Below, piece by piece: positions 9,356 through 18,646 of a stretch of 64,000 nt of DNA. Source of the stretch: Aulosira sp. FACHB-615 (GTDB lineage: Bacteria; Cyanobacteriota; Cyanobacteriia; Cyanobacteriales; Nostocaceae). The notes beneath the pieces are model-generated. The model was not told where the DNA came from. It saw only the letters and a list, made by a program, of their open reading frames with translations, and ran no database searches. Position 1 is the first letter of the stretch; each line of letters starts with the position of its first letter. Where the stretch lies: assembly GCF_014698045.1 (NCBI RefSeq), contig NZ_JACJSE010000033.1, forward strand, positions 9,301 through 73,300, in the 5' to 3' direction. A program made the translations under genes and the position numbers.

Positions 9356-10810
9356 TTATCGACCAAGCCAAATTTCAATATATCCTGGTTTACCACTAGA
9401 ATCATCATAGTATTTAGCTGTAATTACTTGATTCGATAAACGTGAGCGCACAAACTTAACTACTATATCGGCTTGCTCTTCATCAGATCGGTTAAAGTAT
9501 CTAACCTCCGGTTCATTTGGTCTAGTATCATCTTCTATCTGTTGTGCTCCAAAAACATTGAAACCTGCTCTTATTAACTCAGATTTAAGGTCATTTATTA
9601 TTTTAGTTTTATTATTTGTTCCTGCCAGCAAGAATATCCTAGTATTGCTTGTTGGAAGTAATGTACGTGTAGATGTAGGTGTAAGTAATTGACCTTTAAA
9701 ATTTTCACTACCTACAATTACAATTGCGTCTCCCAAAGTTATCCCTCCCAATCCAATCCACTTTAAAAACTTTTGTCTACTTATTCGCTCTTGACTAGTT
9801 GAATTTTGCTCATGTTTTGCTTGATTCTGAGTTAATGCCAATTCTTGGGTTGACCTACCTCCACTTGCAAGAATTGTAAGCTCATCTGTGATTGTCGGCT
9901 CAAAACTTTCTCCCTGACGCATAGCAATTCTTTCAATAGCCTCAACTGCTTCCCAATCACCACGAGATACCGCTAAAACTCTGACCCATAATTGCTTCGC
10001 TAATAATAGATCACCCCGATTTTCCGCCAATAATGCTTGATACTTCAACGGCTCTACATCTCTTATCCTGGCTGCTTGCTCTAATAAGATGTAGTACATC
10101 TTGTAGGGCGGCTCCGCTTTTAAAGACGGATGTTGCTCAGATTTTTTATAATAAGCATTTAATTCAGGTACTCTGTAGCGTAAATGTTGTTCTAAACGCT
10201 CTACTGTGGCACAGTTGGCTTCGCCCTGTAGTCGCAATCCCTCTAGCAAGCTGTAAGTAAATGAGCCATGCTGTAATTCATCTATTTCCCATGATTTTTG
10301 ACTAGCAGCACAGGAGTAAAAAGTAATCACTCCTTTATGTTCCTGCATCCCCACGCCTAAGCCAGAGCGATCGCCCTCATCCCGGCAAGCATCGATTAAC
10401 AATACTACATTGTCAGCGCCACACCTGCGTAGCCTTTGCGTTACATAGTCAACAGAGATGGCAGTTGTATAATCTGTTGGGTCACTATCTAAAAACATCA
10501 GATAGTCTTGGTCTACAAAACGCTTCCCATGACCTGCAAAGAAAAACCACAAGTTATCTTCTGGTTTCAATAACGGTTCTTCAAACTGTGCATTTAGAAA
10601 TCGCTTAAAACGCCCTTGAGTTGGCAGGGTTGGAATTGGCGGATTTGCTGGAATAGGCGCAGAGTCTTCGGTAAACAGAAACACTTGGTCGAAGTTCGCT
10701 TCATTTTCAAACCAAGCCTTCATCGCCTCTGCGTCTCGTTTGGCATACTTTAGTGGCTGAAGGTTGTCGTAATTGTTTATCCCGACTACAATTGCCCAAT
10801 TCTTACCCAT
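9356..10810 (-). CDS. Caspase-like (peptidase C14) protein with membrane helix and LytR-C-like tail
   Basis: 484 aa. Residues 1-240 form a C14 caspase/metacaspase p20 fold beginning WAIVVGINNY, with His94 in FAGHGKR and Cys142 in LLIDACRDE. A helical region (about 245-345) follows. One hydrophobic segment (about 350-372, GLGGITLGDAIVIVG) should anchor it to the membrane. The C-terminal 100 residues resemble a LytR-C domain (VEV/VRYFN..DEEQADIV pattern). Type I caspase homologues of this kind are common in filamentous cyanobacteria and are linked to cell death. No EAD is visible, so it is not obviously wired to the neighbouring VMAP systems. Protease call strong, tail call moderate. Confidence 0.85.
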   Translation of the reverse strand: MGKNWAIVVGINNYDNLQPLKYAKRDAEAMKAWFENEANFDQVFLFTEDSAPIPANPPIPTLPTQGRFKRFLNAQFEEPLLKPEDNLWFFFAGHGKRFVDQDYLMFLDSDPTDYTTAISVDYVTQRLRRCGADNVVLLIDACRDEGDRSGLGVGMQEHKGVITFYSCAASQKSWEIDELQHGSFTYSLLEGLRLQGEANCATVERLEQHLRYRVPELNAYYKKSEQHPSLKAEPPYKMYYILLEQAARIRDVEPLKYQALLAENRGDLLLAKQLWVRVLAVSRGDWEAVEAIERIAMRQGESFEPTITDELTILASGGRSTQELALTQNQAKHEQNSTSQERISRQKFLKWIGLGGITLGDAIVIVGSENFKGQLLTPTSTRTLLPTSNTRIFLLAGTNNKTKIINDLKSELIRAGFNVFGAQQIEDDTRPNEPEVRYFNRSDEEQADIVVKFVRSRLSNQVITAKYYDDSSGKPGYIEIWLGR

Positions 10811-10847
10811 GTCTGTGTTGATTATTTGCGCTTGAATTTGAAAGTCA

Positions 10848-11132
10848 TTGCCCCTTTACCACCAGCTTGGTTTACATCGCTTTGGGCAAGGAACTCTGCT
10901 GGGTATGTATCGCTGGCTGATTCTTTCGCTGACTGCTTACCTCATTGCTCATTGGACTTATCTGCATATTCAATCTGCATCACCACCTGATTGGGGTCAG
11001 GCTGCACAAATAGCCCTTGAATCTATTTTCCCTCATATAGTTGTGTATCTTCTTTTACTTAATATTGAACGGCTAACTCCCCTTGCACGTAGTCATGGTT
11101 TTGACATCCAAATTTCCAGGTGCAAGATGTGA
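10848..11132 (+). pseudogene. Transposase C-terminal remnant (IS4/ISH3-like DDE type)
   Basis: A 94-codon open piece with RFGLHRFGQGT-like sequence followed by RWLILSLTAYLIAHW, the kind of C-terminal helix seen in IS4-group DDE transposases. The catalytic DDE part upstream is absent because the fragment starts only 38 bp from the divergent caspase gene. Family from motif memory only. Confidence 0.5.
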
Positions 11133-11138
11133 GTTAAA

Positions 11139-11630
11139 TGTGGTTTTACCCAAAACTTGGACAAAAAGGACAGGATATAGTTCACGACGTAGGCGGTCAA
11201 GATATACTTCAAACCTATGATTCGAGTTTAAAAAACCTGAAATTTAGCTACAGCAAGTAATCTAGCTCAAAAAATTGCACACAGAGCGATCGCCTTTCTT
11301 GACCATTAAAGATGTGTGCTATGAGTGCGATCGCTAATCATTGATGAGGAATTAAAAGTGTTTTTGGCGTTTTTGAACTATTTATTGACCGTTTGAAGCA
11401 TAACTTATGCCAAAAGTTGAATATATTGGATGAAATTGGAGTATGAGGATACTCGTTTTTTTGAAAATGTAGTAAACCCTACTTTTGGTCGTATTATGAT
11501 TCATAAATTCAACTTGCAGTCATTATTTGATTCACAGCATGAGATGTTGATTGTTTGAAAGCCTTGAAATTACGTTAACTTTCTGTCAGTTTATGATTCA
11601 AAATCTGGCCATTTTTTGGGTAAAACCATA
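11139..11630. mobile_element. MITE-like element with 15-bp terminal inverted repeats
   Basis: TGGTTTTACCCAAAA near 11140-11154 is mirrored by TTTTGGGTAAAACCA near 11613-11628, about 490 bp apart. No ORF of any length lies between. Both sides are followed by TTAAAT, a possible 6-bp target duplication, but the right-hand TTAAAT is also native to the winged-helix gene scar, so the duplication is uncertain. Probably a non-autonomous transposable element. Confidence 0.5.
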
Positions 11631-11631
11631 T

Positions 11632-11695
11632 TAAATCACCCGAAGCCGTGTTTGTTGCAACTTGTAAGGAGGGGAGGAAGCCGGAATCGGCTTGA
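11632..11695 (+). pseudogene. Winged-helix gene scar 2 (60 bp)
   Basis: Matches the intact gene around 28678-28735 (AATCACC.GAAGCCGTGTTTGTTGC to GCCGGAATC). It stops at the same base as scar 3 at 53878-54057, just after GCCGGAATC. It sits between the MITE-like element and VMAP operon 2. Confidence 0.6.
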
Positions 11696-11762
11696 TCAGC
11701 TTTCTGAAGAACTTACTAGATAAGGGTTTTAAAATGTGCAAGTTGAGAGATGCTGGTCAATT

Positions 11763-13055
11763 TTAAATATTGCAATTTACAAGTCTCCAAATCAAAGCAG
11801 CAAATCTTTCTCCTAAAAAAGTATCAGGTTCGTTTCTCGTGTTAAACCAAATTTCTCGAAAAGGTAAGCTACCTCTAGGTGCAGACAAACCATAAGTTAC
11901 GTTCTCGTATTTGATCCAACTTTGCCTAACTCTCCATCCAACTTGATCACCAAATTTTTTCCAGGCTTCTTCATCATACTGACCATTAGCTTTACCGCCG
12001 AGAGCTAAGTAAATTTCTTTCTGAACACTAAAGCTAAAGTGTCCACTACTGTAAGTCATCCATAATTTGTCAATTTCACGAAGCATTTCACATGGAATGG
12101 TAAAAAATTTTTCTCCAGTCCAACCGTTTCCGATATATTCTTTCATTAATTCATGAGTTTCCTTATCTGCTTGTTGCCACTGGCCTTTTGCTAATAAATC
12201 CCGTAGCTGCCTGTACTGCTGGGGAATGTCAGGCGGTATTTGCAATCTTTGTTCTTGAGGATTACACACAACCCGAAAACCAATATCGTAGGCTTGGAGG
12301 TCGGGGACGTGCTTGTTGCGATAAGCAGAACGGCAGTTTTCAGGAGCATTGACCCAAGACCCACCTCGCAGCAGTCGAGAGTGGCTATTATCATTAGTTA
12401 ACCATGCACCACCATTTGTTGGCGCTCCCTTATAATTATCATGCCAATGGTCACGACACCATTCCCAGACGTTGCCGTGCATATCGTATAACCCAAAATT
12501 ATTAGCTACGCCAAAGCTGCCTACTTCTGTAGTTTCTTCTCGATACGTTCCTTTTACCCCAGCACCGTAAGTTTCAGTACCTCGATAATTTGCCAGTTCT
12601 GATGTAATTGTTTCGCCAAAATGGAATGGTGTGATTGTTCCGGCTCTACACGCATACTCCCACTCTGCTTCAGTTGATAGGCAGTAATTTCTTTTTGTAT
12701 GGGCAGTAAGGCGATCGCAAAATTCCACTGCATCGTACCAAGAGACTTCCTCAACTGGTCGATTTGCACCTTTAAAGTTGGATGGGTCTGGGTCAAGCTC
12801 CCGGTTAACTTGTGGCATAGCAGCAACTGCTTTCCACTGCTCTTGAGTGACTGGATACTTACCTATGCAAAATTGCTGAATGTTTACTAAATGTTGAGGG
12901 CTTTCTGAATCACTGCGCTTTAGTTCACCTTCTGGTGAACCCATCATGAAGCTACCACCCGGAATCAGAACCATCTCTAACCCAATTTCATTACCCAAGT
13001 CTTCTGTGTAGTATTGGGCTGTGTTCTGTATTTGGTTTATAACTACTTTTGGCAT
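11763..13055 (-). CDS. SUMF1/FGE-like domain fused to GUN4 domain
   Basis: 430 aa. Residues 15-265 form a formylglycine-generating-enzyme-like (SUMF1/EgtB fold) domain: LEMVLIPGGSFMMGS, WYDAVEFC, LSTEAEWEYACRAG, GLYDMHGNVWEW, LLRGGSW, GFRVV. Residues 275-425 are a GUN4 domain (YRQLRDLLAKGQW, KETHELM, EKFFTIPCEMLREIDKLW, WKKFGDQVGWR). GUN4 domains bind tetrapyrroles. Fusion to SUMF1 suggests a sensor or ligand-recognition module rather than a real formylglycine synthase. The SUMF1 part is clearly paralogous to the C-terminus of the vWA-SUMF1 protein 150 bp upstream, so it is probably a late member of VMAP operon 2. Domains sure, role inferred. Confidence 0.85.
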   Translation of the reverse strand: MPKVVINQIQNTAQYYTEDLGNEIGLEMVLIPGGSFMMGSPEGELKRSDSESPQHLVNIQQFCIGKYPVTQEQWKAVAAMPQVNRELDPDPSNFKGANRPVEEVSWYDAVEFCDRLTAHTKRNYCLSTEAEWEYACRAGTITPFHFGETITSELANYRGTETYGAGVKGTYREETTEVGSFGVANNFGLYDMHGNVWEWCRDHWHDNYKGAPTNGGAWLTNDNSHSRLLRGGSWVNAPENCRSAYRNKHVPDLQAYDIGFRVVCNPQEQRLQIPPDIPQQYRQLRDLLAKGQWQQADKETHELMKEYIGNGWTGEKFFTIPCEMLREIDKLWMTYSSGHFSFSVQKEIYLALGGKANGQYDEEAWKKFGDQVGWRVRQSWIKYENVTYGLSAPRGSLPFREIWFNTRNEPDTFLGERFAALIWRLVNCNI

Positions 13056-13204
13056 TTATTACCACTAAGTTGACTTTCTGACTTGATAGTACGCTTGGGA
13101 AATTCTCTGGCTTATTTTTGAAAAAAAATTTAAATACTCCGCTTCGCTAACAAAGGAAAAAAAGAACAAGTACAAAGTGTAAAAAGTAAAAAGTATAAAA
13201 TTTA

Positions 13205-15865
13205 CTAACTAATCATATCAACCTCGCAGACAACACGAAACCCAACAGCGTCGATGATGAGCTTGTGATCCTCTCTAGCATGATTAAAACGAAACGCAGA
13301 GCGGCAGTATTGAGGATTCAGGAACCAAGCACCGCCCCGCAGTACGGCATTTTTTTGCTTTTGATAAAAATTGCCATTATTATTAAACCAAGGGCTGCCA
13401 TTTATAGGCGCTCCTTCATAGTTATCGTGCCAATCGTCTAGACACCATTCGTACACGTTTCCGTGCATATCGTATAACCCAAAATTATTCGCTACTCCAA
13501 AGCTGCCTACTTCTGTTGTTTCGCCTCGATACGTTGCTTTTACTCCAGTTCCGTAAGTGTACTCAGCATTATAATTAGCCAGTTCTGATGTAATTGTTTC
13601 GCCAAAATGGAATGGGGTTGTTGTACCAGCACGACACGCATATTCCCATTCTGCTTCACTTGGTAGACGGTAGCTTTTGCCTGTATATTGAGAGAGGCGG
13701 GAGCAAAACTCCTCCGCATCGTACCAAGAAACAAACTCTACAGGACGATTTGCACCTTTAAAGTTAGAGGGATCAGGCTTTAGTTTTCGGTTTACTCGTA
13801 GCCAAGAGGCTACTGTTTGCCATTGTGTCTGCGTTATTGGGTATTTGCCTATGAAAAATTCTGGGACAGTTACTTGGTGTTGCGGGCGTTCATTATCAGT
13901 GCTATTTTTCTCTCTTAGGGGAGAACCCATTGTAAATTTGCCCCCAGGAATCTGTACCATTTCTAAATGAACGTCATTCCCTAAGTCTTCAATAAAATAT
14001 TGAGATTGCTGACGACGCTTGATTATCAATCCTTCTTTTCTTTTCAACAAGCCTGATTCTTTTTGTTCAATGATGGCTATTTCAAATTCAAAAGGTTGCA
14101 AAATGGGAGATAGCACATCTTCAATAGTGACGGTTGCAACTTGAAATTCAAATGGATGAAATGGAGGGAAACCCTCAAATTTTATTGATGGGCTTAACCC
14201 TACAGGCCCAACCCTGCGCTCTATTTCCTGAACAAATTCAGAATAAAGCCCGCCTTTGCGCTTCAGAACTTCCGCCGCTACCAATGCAAAAAAACGATTA
14301 CGCTCAACTTCTGCTTTATTCTCACTTTGAATCCAGTTGAGATCAGCTATAAACTCATCTAGAGCTATGCCAAATTTATTTTCAATATACTTAGATAATA
14401 CCTGGACTGTATCTGGAACTGGGGCTAATTCCAACAGCAATGAACGAATTTTAGTATCAATAAAATCATACTCTACTTCATCAGGGTTTTGTCCTGCTTG
14501 AGGAGTTTCCTTTGGTTTCAAAATACCCCCAAGCAAAACTTCTGCCACATTCACTTGGTTACATTTTTTAGGTAGTAGAGCGTTCTGAATTAGTCGAATT
14601 ACAGGTAAACTTATGCTTGGCGAGGCTGCTAGTAATCCAGCTAATCGTCTTGCCATTGGAGAGGAAGCAACTCTAAACCGTTGTACCAGTTGTTCTGGTT
14701 CATATCGAGATATTAACTCAGTGGATTTTAATGGTATTACAGAAGGTTGGAAATCCAGTCGAAATATATACCCTGGTACTAGTGTATTTCCTTTCCCAGC
14801 GACCATTTCACTCCATTCTAATATCATTGATGGTTCTAAACAAAAGACAGGTATTCTGACTTCTTTGATACGGGCTTGTGCTTCTGATTTTTCTAAATCA
14901 AAGCGGCGAACCACTGACAATTGCTGATTAGATAACATTGGTAATAGTGCAGAAAAGTGTACCACTTCAGCTTGTCTTAACGCTGTCCTTACCCACAACC
15001 ATTCTGGTAGCATCTGTACAATTGCCATAGGGCTACTATCTGCCCAAACTTTTAGCAACGGTAAAACTTTTCCAGTTTGCCAAATTGAGGAAACACAGTC
15101 TGTAATTAAGAGTATCAGCCGACGATTGTTAGGATCGATTAACTCTTGAGGTGAGCGCAGTTGTGTTTCTAACATTGTACCAAAACTCAGGCGGATTCCT
15201 ATTTTCTGATTTTTATCTACCAATAATCCCCAAGTACGTACATCACGAAATATCCCATAGTTTTTTAACAGTTTTTGTAACTCTAAAATTGTTTGCCACC
15301 AAATTAACATTGAGGGACTTTCATCTACTACCAATGCTACTTCTAACCGGGGGTCTAGGATGGGTTGAGTTACTAATTGCCAAACTTTTTCCTCTGCAAT
15401 TTTTTGTGCAGTTTTATTTTCGTCTAAAGTAGCTTTATATGACGGAAATCTTTGTATCAGAGGACGAAGAGCGCGAGCAATGTCTAAAGCATTTTGAATG
15501 ACAACTGGGTTAGTAACTTTGAATGGTAAAGGTTCCTTTCTAATTTGTAGAGAGGAAGAATTTCTAGTGAACAAACCAAGCTTAGGGTTCTGGTTTCTGG
15601 AAGGAGGTTCTTTAGAAGGTTCTTCTTCATCAAATGGCAGTAACTTTTGATTTTCTGTATCCTTTTTTTGTCCTGAATCTGGAGTAGCATTATCAGTAAA
15701 AATATCAACATCTGGGATTGTATCAGATAAGTTCTTATTAGAACTACCAGAGTTTGTTTGATTTGTAGCCTGCTGCCTAATTAACGTAAGCCAGAAGATA
15801 TCTGCTATTTCTTCTGCTGTTAGATCCAGTTCTTTTTTTAAGATAGCAATTAATGATTCCATCAT
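13205..15865 (-). CDS. vWA-SUMF1 fusion protein of VMAP system 2
   Basis: 886 aa. An N-terminal helix pair (residues 1-30) and low-complexity linker precede a vWA-like domain (about 180-310). That domain keeps a MIDAS-like DESPS and has DVRTWGLL and RRLILLITDC. A helical middle region follows. The C-terminal SUMF1/FGE-like domain (about 640-880: LEMVQIPGGKFTMGS, WYDAEEFC, LPSEAEWEYACRAG, GLYDMHGNVYEW, VLRGGAW) gives a fusion not seen in the visible part of system 1. Its ATG shares one base with the MoxR stop (TAATG). In these systems the vWA protein is thought to bridge MoxR and the effector. SUMF1 folds often act as binding or variable-target domains. Confidence 0.88.
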   Translation of the reverse strand: MMESLIAILKKELDLTAEEIADIFWLTLIRQQATNQTNSGSSNKNLSDTIPDVDIFTDNATPDSGQKKDTENQKLLPFDEEEPSKEPPSRNQNPKLGLFTRNSSSLQIRKEPLPFKVTNPVVIQNALDIARALRPLIQRFPSYKATLDENKTAQKIAEEKVWQLVTQPILDPRLEVALVVDESPSMLIWWQTILELQKLLKNYGIFRDVRTWGLLVDKNQKIGIRLSFGTMLETQLRSPQELIDPNNRRLILLITDCVSSIWQTGKVLPLLKVWADSSPMAIVQMLPEWLWVRTALRQAEVVHFSALLPMLSNQQLSVVRRFDLEKSEAQARIKEVRIPVFCLEPSMILEWSEMVAGKGNTLVPGYIFRLDFQPSVIPLKSTELISRYEPEQLVQRFRVASSPMARRLAGLLAASPSISLPVIRLIQNALLPKKCNQVNVAEVLLGGILKPKETPQAGQNPDEVEYDFIDTKIRSLLLELAPVPDTVQVLSKYIENKFGIALDEFIADLNWIQSENKAEVERNRFFALVAAEVLKRKGGLYSEFVQEIERRVGPVGLSPSIKFEGFPPFHPFEFQVATVTIEDVLSPILQPFEFEIAIIEQKESGLLKRKEGLIIKRRQQSQYFIEDLGNDVHLEMVQIPGGKFTMGSPLREKNSTDNERPQHQVTVPEFFIGKYPITQTQWQTVASWLRVNRKLKPDPSNFKGANRPVEFVSWYDAEEFCSRLSQYTGKSYRLPSEAEWEYACRAGTTTPFHFGETITSELANYNAEYTYGTGVKATYRGETTEVGSFGVANNFGLYDMHGNVYEWCLDDWHDNYEGAPINGSPWFNNNGNFYQKQKNAVLRGGAWFLNPQYCRSAFRFNHAREDHKLIIDAVGFRVVCEVDMIS

Positions 15866-16974
15866 TAGTCAACTTCTCTACTAGTCGGTGAACTAAATAA
15901 CAAATCTTTTATGCGTTTGCTATCCGCATTTTGAGTCAACAAATAAATAGTATTTAAAAGTTGATCAGTTGCTAAATTACCTTCTTCAGTATAATTCTTG
16001 TCTCTAAAGTCTTTAATTAGAGATTGGAATTGCTCAATTTTATCTGTACCCAAGTGCGCTTTAACAATTTCTTGCAAGTCTGACTCTTCTGGCTCTGGCA
16101 TTTGCACTCGTAAACATCGTCGGAGAAAGGCAGGTGGAAAGTCACGCTCTCCATTGCTAGTCATAATAATTAAGGGAAAAGCTTGACATTGAACCTTTCC
16201 TTTATAAATATTTACCTCTAACCCGTCATTAGACTGTACAATCTGCACTTCATTATTTTGTTGTTCTTGATTATTGCGTTGCTTGGCTAAACGAGCAAGT
16301 TCAGGAATTGGATATTTACCTTCTTCCAATAGGTTGAGTAAATCATTTGGTAGATTAATATCGCTTTTGTCAATTTCATCAATTAATAATACTCGTGGAT
16401 ATTCACAAGGTAAAAAGGCAGTTCCTAGCGGGCCTAGTTGGATGTACTGCCCAATATCACGGTAACTGAGATTTTTAGCTTCTGGATCTGTTTGGCTAAG
16501 TTGGGCATCTTGTAAGCGGGCGATTGCATCGTATTGATATAATCCTTCCTGTAGTGTGGAGCGAGTGGTAATCGGCCACAGTAAAACAGGCCCTAGTTTC
16601 AGTTCATAAGCGATCGCATAAGCTAGTGTGGTTTTTCCAGAACCTGGTTTCCCTGTCACCAAAAGCGGCCTTCGTAAATAAAGAGCAGCATTTACCGCAT
16701 CAACAACTTTACGCTGATTCTCATTATTCTCGCTAACTCTAAAGTTTTTTCCCCTTTCAATATCCCGCTTTCGCTCTTCACTGTTAGCAATTTCCTGTAA
16801 TTGCTCCCAGTAGCTTTTTTCTTTTTCTGTAAAAATTAAAGGTTTTGTTTCTCCAGACACGGAAGAAAATTTACGCCAACTAGGTGGTTCAATACCAACT
16901 AATCGTTTTTTTATATCTTTATCTCGATATGGATCTGGCGTTCTGTTTCCGTAAAAAATTTTCCAGTCACTCAT
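15865..16974 (-). CDS. MoxR-family AAA+ ATPase of VMAP system 2
   Basis: 369 aa with Walker A GKPGSGKT (about 108-115), Walker B VLLIDEIDKSD, sensor MTSNGERDFPP and arginine pair RR. It is homologous along its length to the MoxR at 1994-3010 (shared WKIF start, PPSWR, ALYLRRPLLVTGKPG, TTRSTLQ). It has about 40 extra charged residues before the AAA core. It starts 16 bp after the VMAP stop and ends overlapping the vWA start by one base, so it is translationally coupled. Confidence 0.9.
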   Translation of the reverse strand: MSDWKIFYGNRTPDPYRDKDIKKRLVGIEPPSWRKFSSVSGETKPLIFTEKEKSYWEQLQEIANSEERKRDIERGKNFRVSENNENQRKVVDAVNAALYLRRPLLVTGKPGSGKTTLAYAIAYELKLGPVLLWPITTRSTLQEGLYQYDAIARLQDAQLSQTDPEAKNLSYRDIGQYIQLGPLGTAFLPCEYPRVLLIDEIDKSDINLPNDLLNLLEEGKYPIPELARLAKQRNNQEQQNNEVQIVQSNDGLEVNIYKGKVQCQAFPLIIMTSNGERDFPPAFLRRCLRVQMPEPEESDLQEIVKAHLGTDKIEQFQSLIKDFRDKNYTEEGNLATDQLLNTIYLLTQNADSKRIKDLLFSSPTSREVD

Positions 16975-16990
16975 TTCAGTCCCTTCTAAT

Positions 16991-18625
16991 TTACTCAGTT
17001 AAAGGAATATACAATTCATCTGGAATTGCTGAACCCCAACGGTCTGATTCATATAAAATCCCTAAATTATAACCTAAATATTGCTCACGAATAGTTTCTT
17101 GTTTTTGATATACTTGTTTACGTTTATCTCGGATTCTATTTAGCAAATTCTTTGGCTCACTAAAACAATCTAAATTAACATTAATAAGAATCTCTTTAAA
17201 TTCTCTTATTTCGTCTTGATTAATTTTTCTAATCCAAATAGCAATAGGTATTCCACTATATACAATCCCTTTAAATACATTTCTTCGGTTAATATCTAAT
17301 GTTGGTAAACAACAATTTAATTTTAATCCTATTTTTCTTTCCTCAAGTCTATTCACTAAACATTTCCATTCGGTAAAATCTATTTGTTCTAAATATTCAA
17401 AATACGGATCTGCTTGAATTATATTCATAGGAAATTCTTGCTGATTATTCTTCTTTAAAATATCTCTCACCCTTTCCCATGCTTTTTGTAAACGATTCCA
17501 TTCTTCAATTTCTATCAAGCGATCATAAGATCGATATATTAAGTTATACTCCTCTCCAATTGATGTAGTATCCATTCTTGATTTAGGGATTTGTAAATGT
17601 TCAATATCATAATGAAAATACTCTATTGGTAAAAAGAACTCTATTGTGAGATTATAAGGTTTTTGCTCTTCCTTAAGGATTTTTTTGCTTTCTGTAATAA
17701 ACTCAAAAATACTTATTTGGGTTTGTTTATCATTCTTTTTAAATAAAACTGTACATCCTTTCATTGATGAATTACTTTTTAAATCCAAGGGACGAATATC
17801 CTTATTGGGTAACTCTAGAAAGGCATTTAAACAAGATTTACCCTTCTTAGGTGGTTCAACTAAAATTAACAAATACGCATTAATAATATCAGGATATCTG
17901 GTTGAAGGTATTTCTTTAGTCTCTACAGGCTTCAAACAGTTTTCCATTTGCTTTTTAATTTCTTCGTCATCTATTTTTTCACGCAGCTTTTCAACAAAAT
18001 TTGAGATTAAAGACTTACAATCTTTTCGGTCAGGATATTTCTCAATTAAAATTTGCAATATACAAAATAATTTAGGGATAGAAGTCAAACCGTTATTATT
18101 ATTATTAATATATTCTATATCTTCATTACAATAAATGTGAATCCAAGATGGTAAGATTTCCAAACAACTATCTATCACTAATTGAAAATTTTCTATTTTG
18201 AGTAAAAGGAGAATTAAGTTATTATTTTTGTATTCTTGATTTTTATTTAAAATTTCCTGTAAAAAAGGTTCAGCGTTTGTTGAAATTTTGTCTATTTCTG
18301 ATCTAGTAAAGTTTTTTAAAATCTTTGATAATTCAATAAAACTTCCCTTGTCTGTAGAATAATTATCAAATAAATATTTAAAATAAAATTTCCATAAATT
18401 TTTGTTATTCAATTTATTTTGAAGCAAAATATCTAAAAAATTAGGAATATTACATTCACTTTCGATTTTTTTAATTAAATCATAAAGAAAGTTATCATCA
18501 TCCTGGCTAGTATTAATATTGCTCCACCAATCACTACATTTATTCTCGTCTAATATTCTTTGTAAATCTTTTAGATTAGGAAAAGCTGATTTAATAACTT
18601 CTCTAAATTTTTGTAATTCCCGCAT
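16991..18625 (-). CDS. EAD1-VMAP protein, system 2
   Basis: 544 aa. Residues 1-80 are an EAD1-like domain (VIKSAFPNLKDLQRIL, DDDNFLYDLIKKIES). A long helical middle part (about 85-245) is followed by VMAP-C (about 250-544) with LTIEFFLPIEYF, GIPIAIWIRK, NRIRDKR and an ending LYES..WGSAIP. The EAD1 is almost identical, in protein and DNA, to the EAD1 at the C-terminus of the adjacent cyclase. This is strong internal evidence that cyclase and VMAP are partners. The gene is very AT-rich. It lies 21 bp from the cyclase and 16 bp from MoxR. Confidence 0.85.
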   Translation of the reverse strand: MRELQKFREVIKSAFPNLKDLQRILDENKCSDWWSNINTSQDDDNFLYDLIKKIESECNIPNFLDILLQNKLNNKNLWKFYFKYLFDNYSTDKGSFIELSKILKNFTRSEIDKISTNAEPFLQEILNKNQEYKNNNLILLLLKIENFQLVIDSCLEILPSWIHIYCNEDIEYINNNNNGLTSIPKLFCILQILIEKYPDRKDCKSLISNFVEKLREKIDDEEIKKQMENCLKPVETKEIPSTRYPDIINAYLLILVEPPKKGKSCLNAFLELPNKDIRPLDLKSNSSMKGCTVLFKKNDKQTQISIFEFITESKKILKEEQKPYNLTIEFFLPIEYFHYDIEHLQIPKSRMDTTSIGEEYNLIYRSYDRLIEIEEWNRLQKAWERVRDILKKNNQQEFPMNIIQADPYFEYLEQIDFTEWKCLVNRLEERKIGLKLNCCLPTLDINRRNVFKGIVYSGIPIAIWIRKINQDEIREFKEILINVNLDCFSEPKNLLNRIRDKRKQVYQKQETIREQYLGYNLGILYESDRWGSAIPDELYIPLTE

Positions 18626-18646
18626 TTAAAGTAACCTAAATATTAA

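Noticed and set aside
9356..10810. Caspase as an EAD effector of a VMAP system
   Set aside because: No EAD was found at either end; it is separated from both operons by mobile-element debris.
11763..13055. True formylglycine-generating enzyme or sulfatase maturase
   Set aside because: No sulfatase is nearby, the context is a conflict operon, and the SUMF1 fold is commonly used as a binding domain; catalysis cannot be supported.
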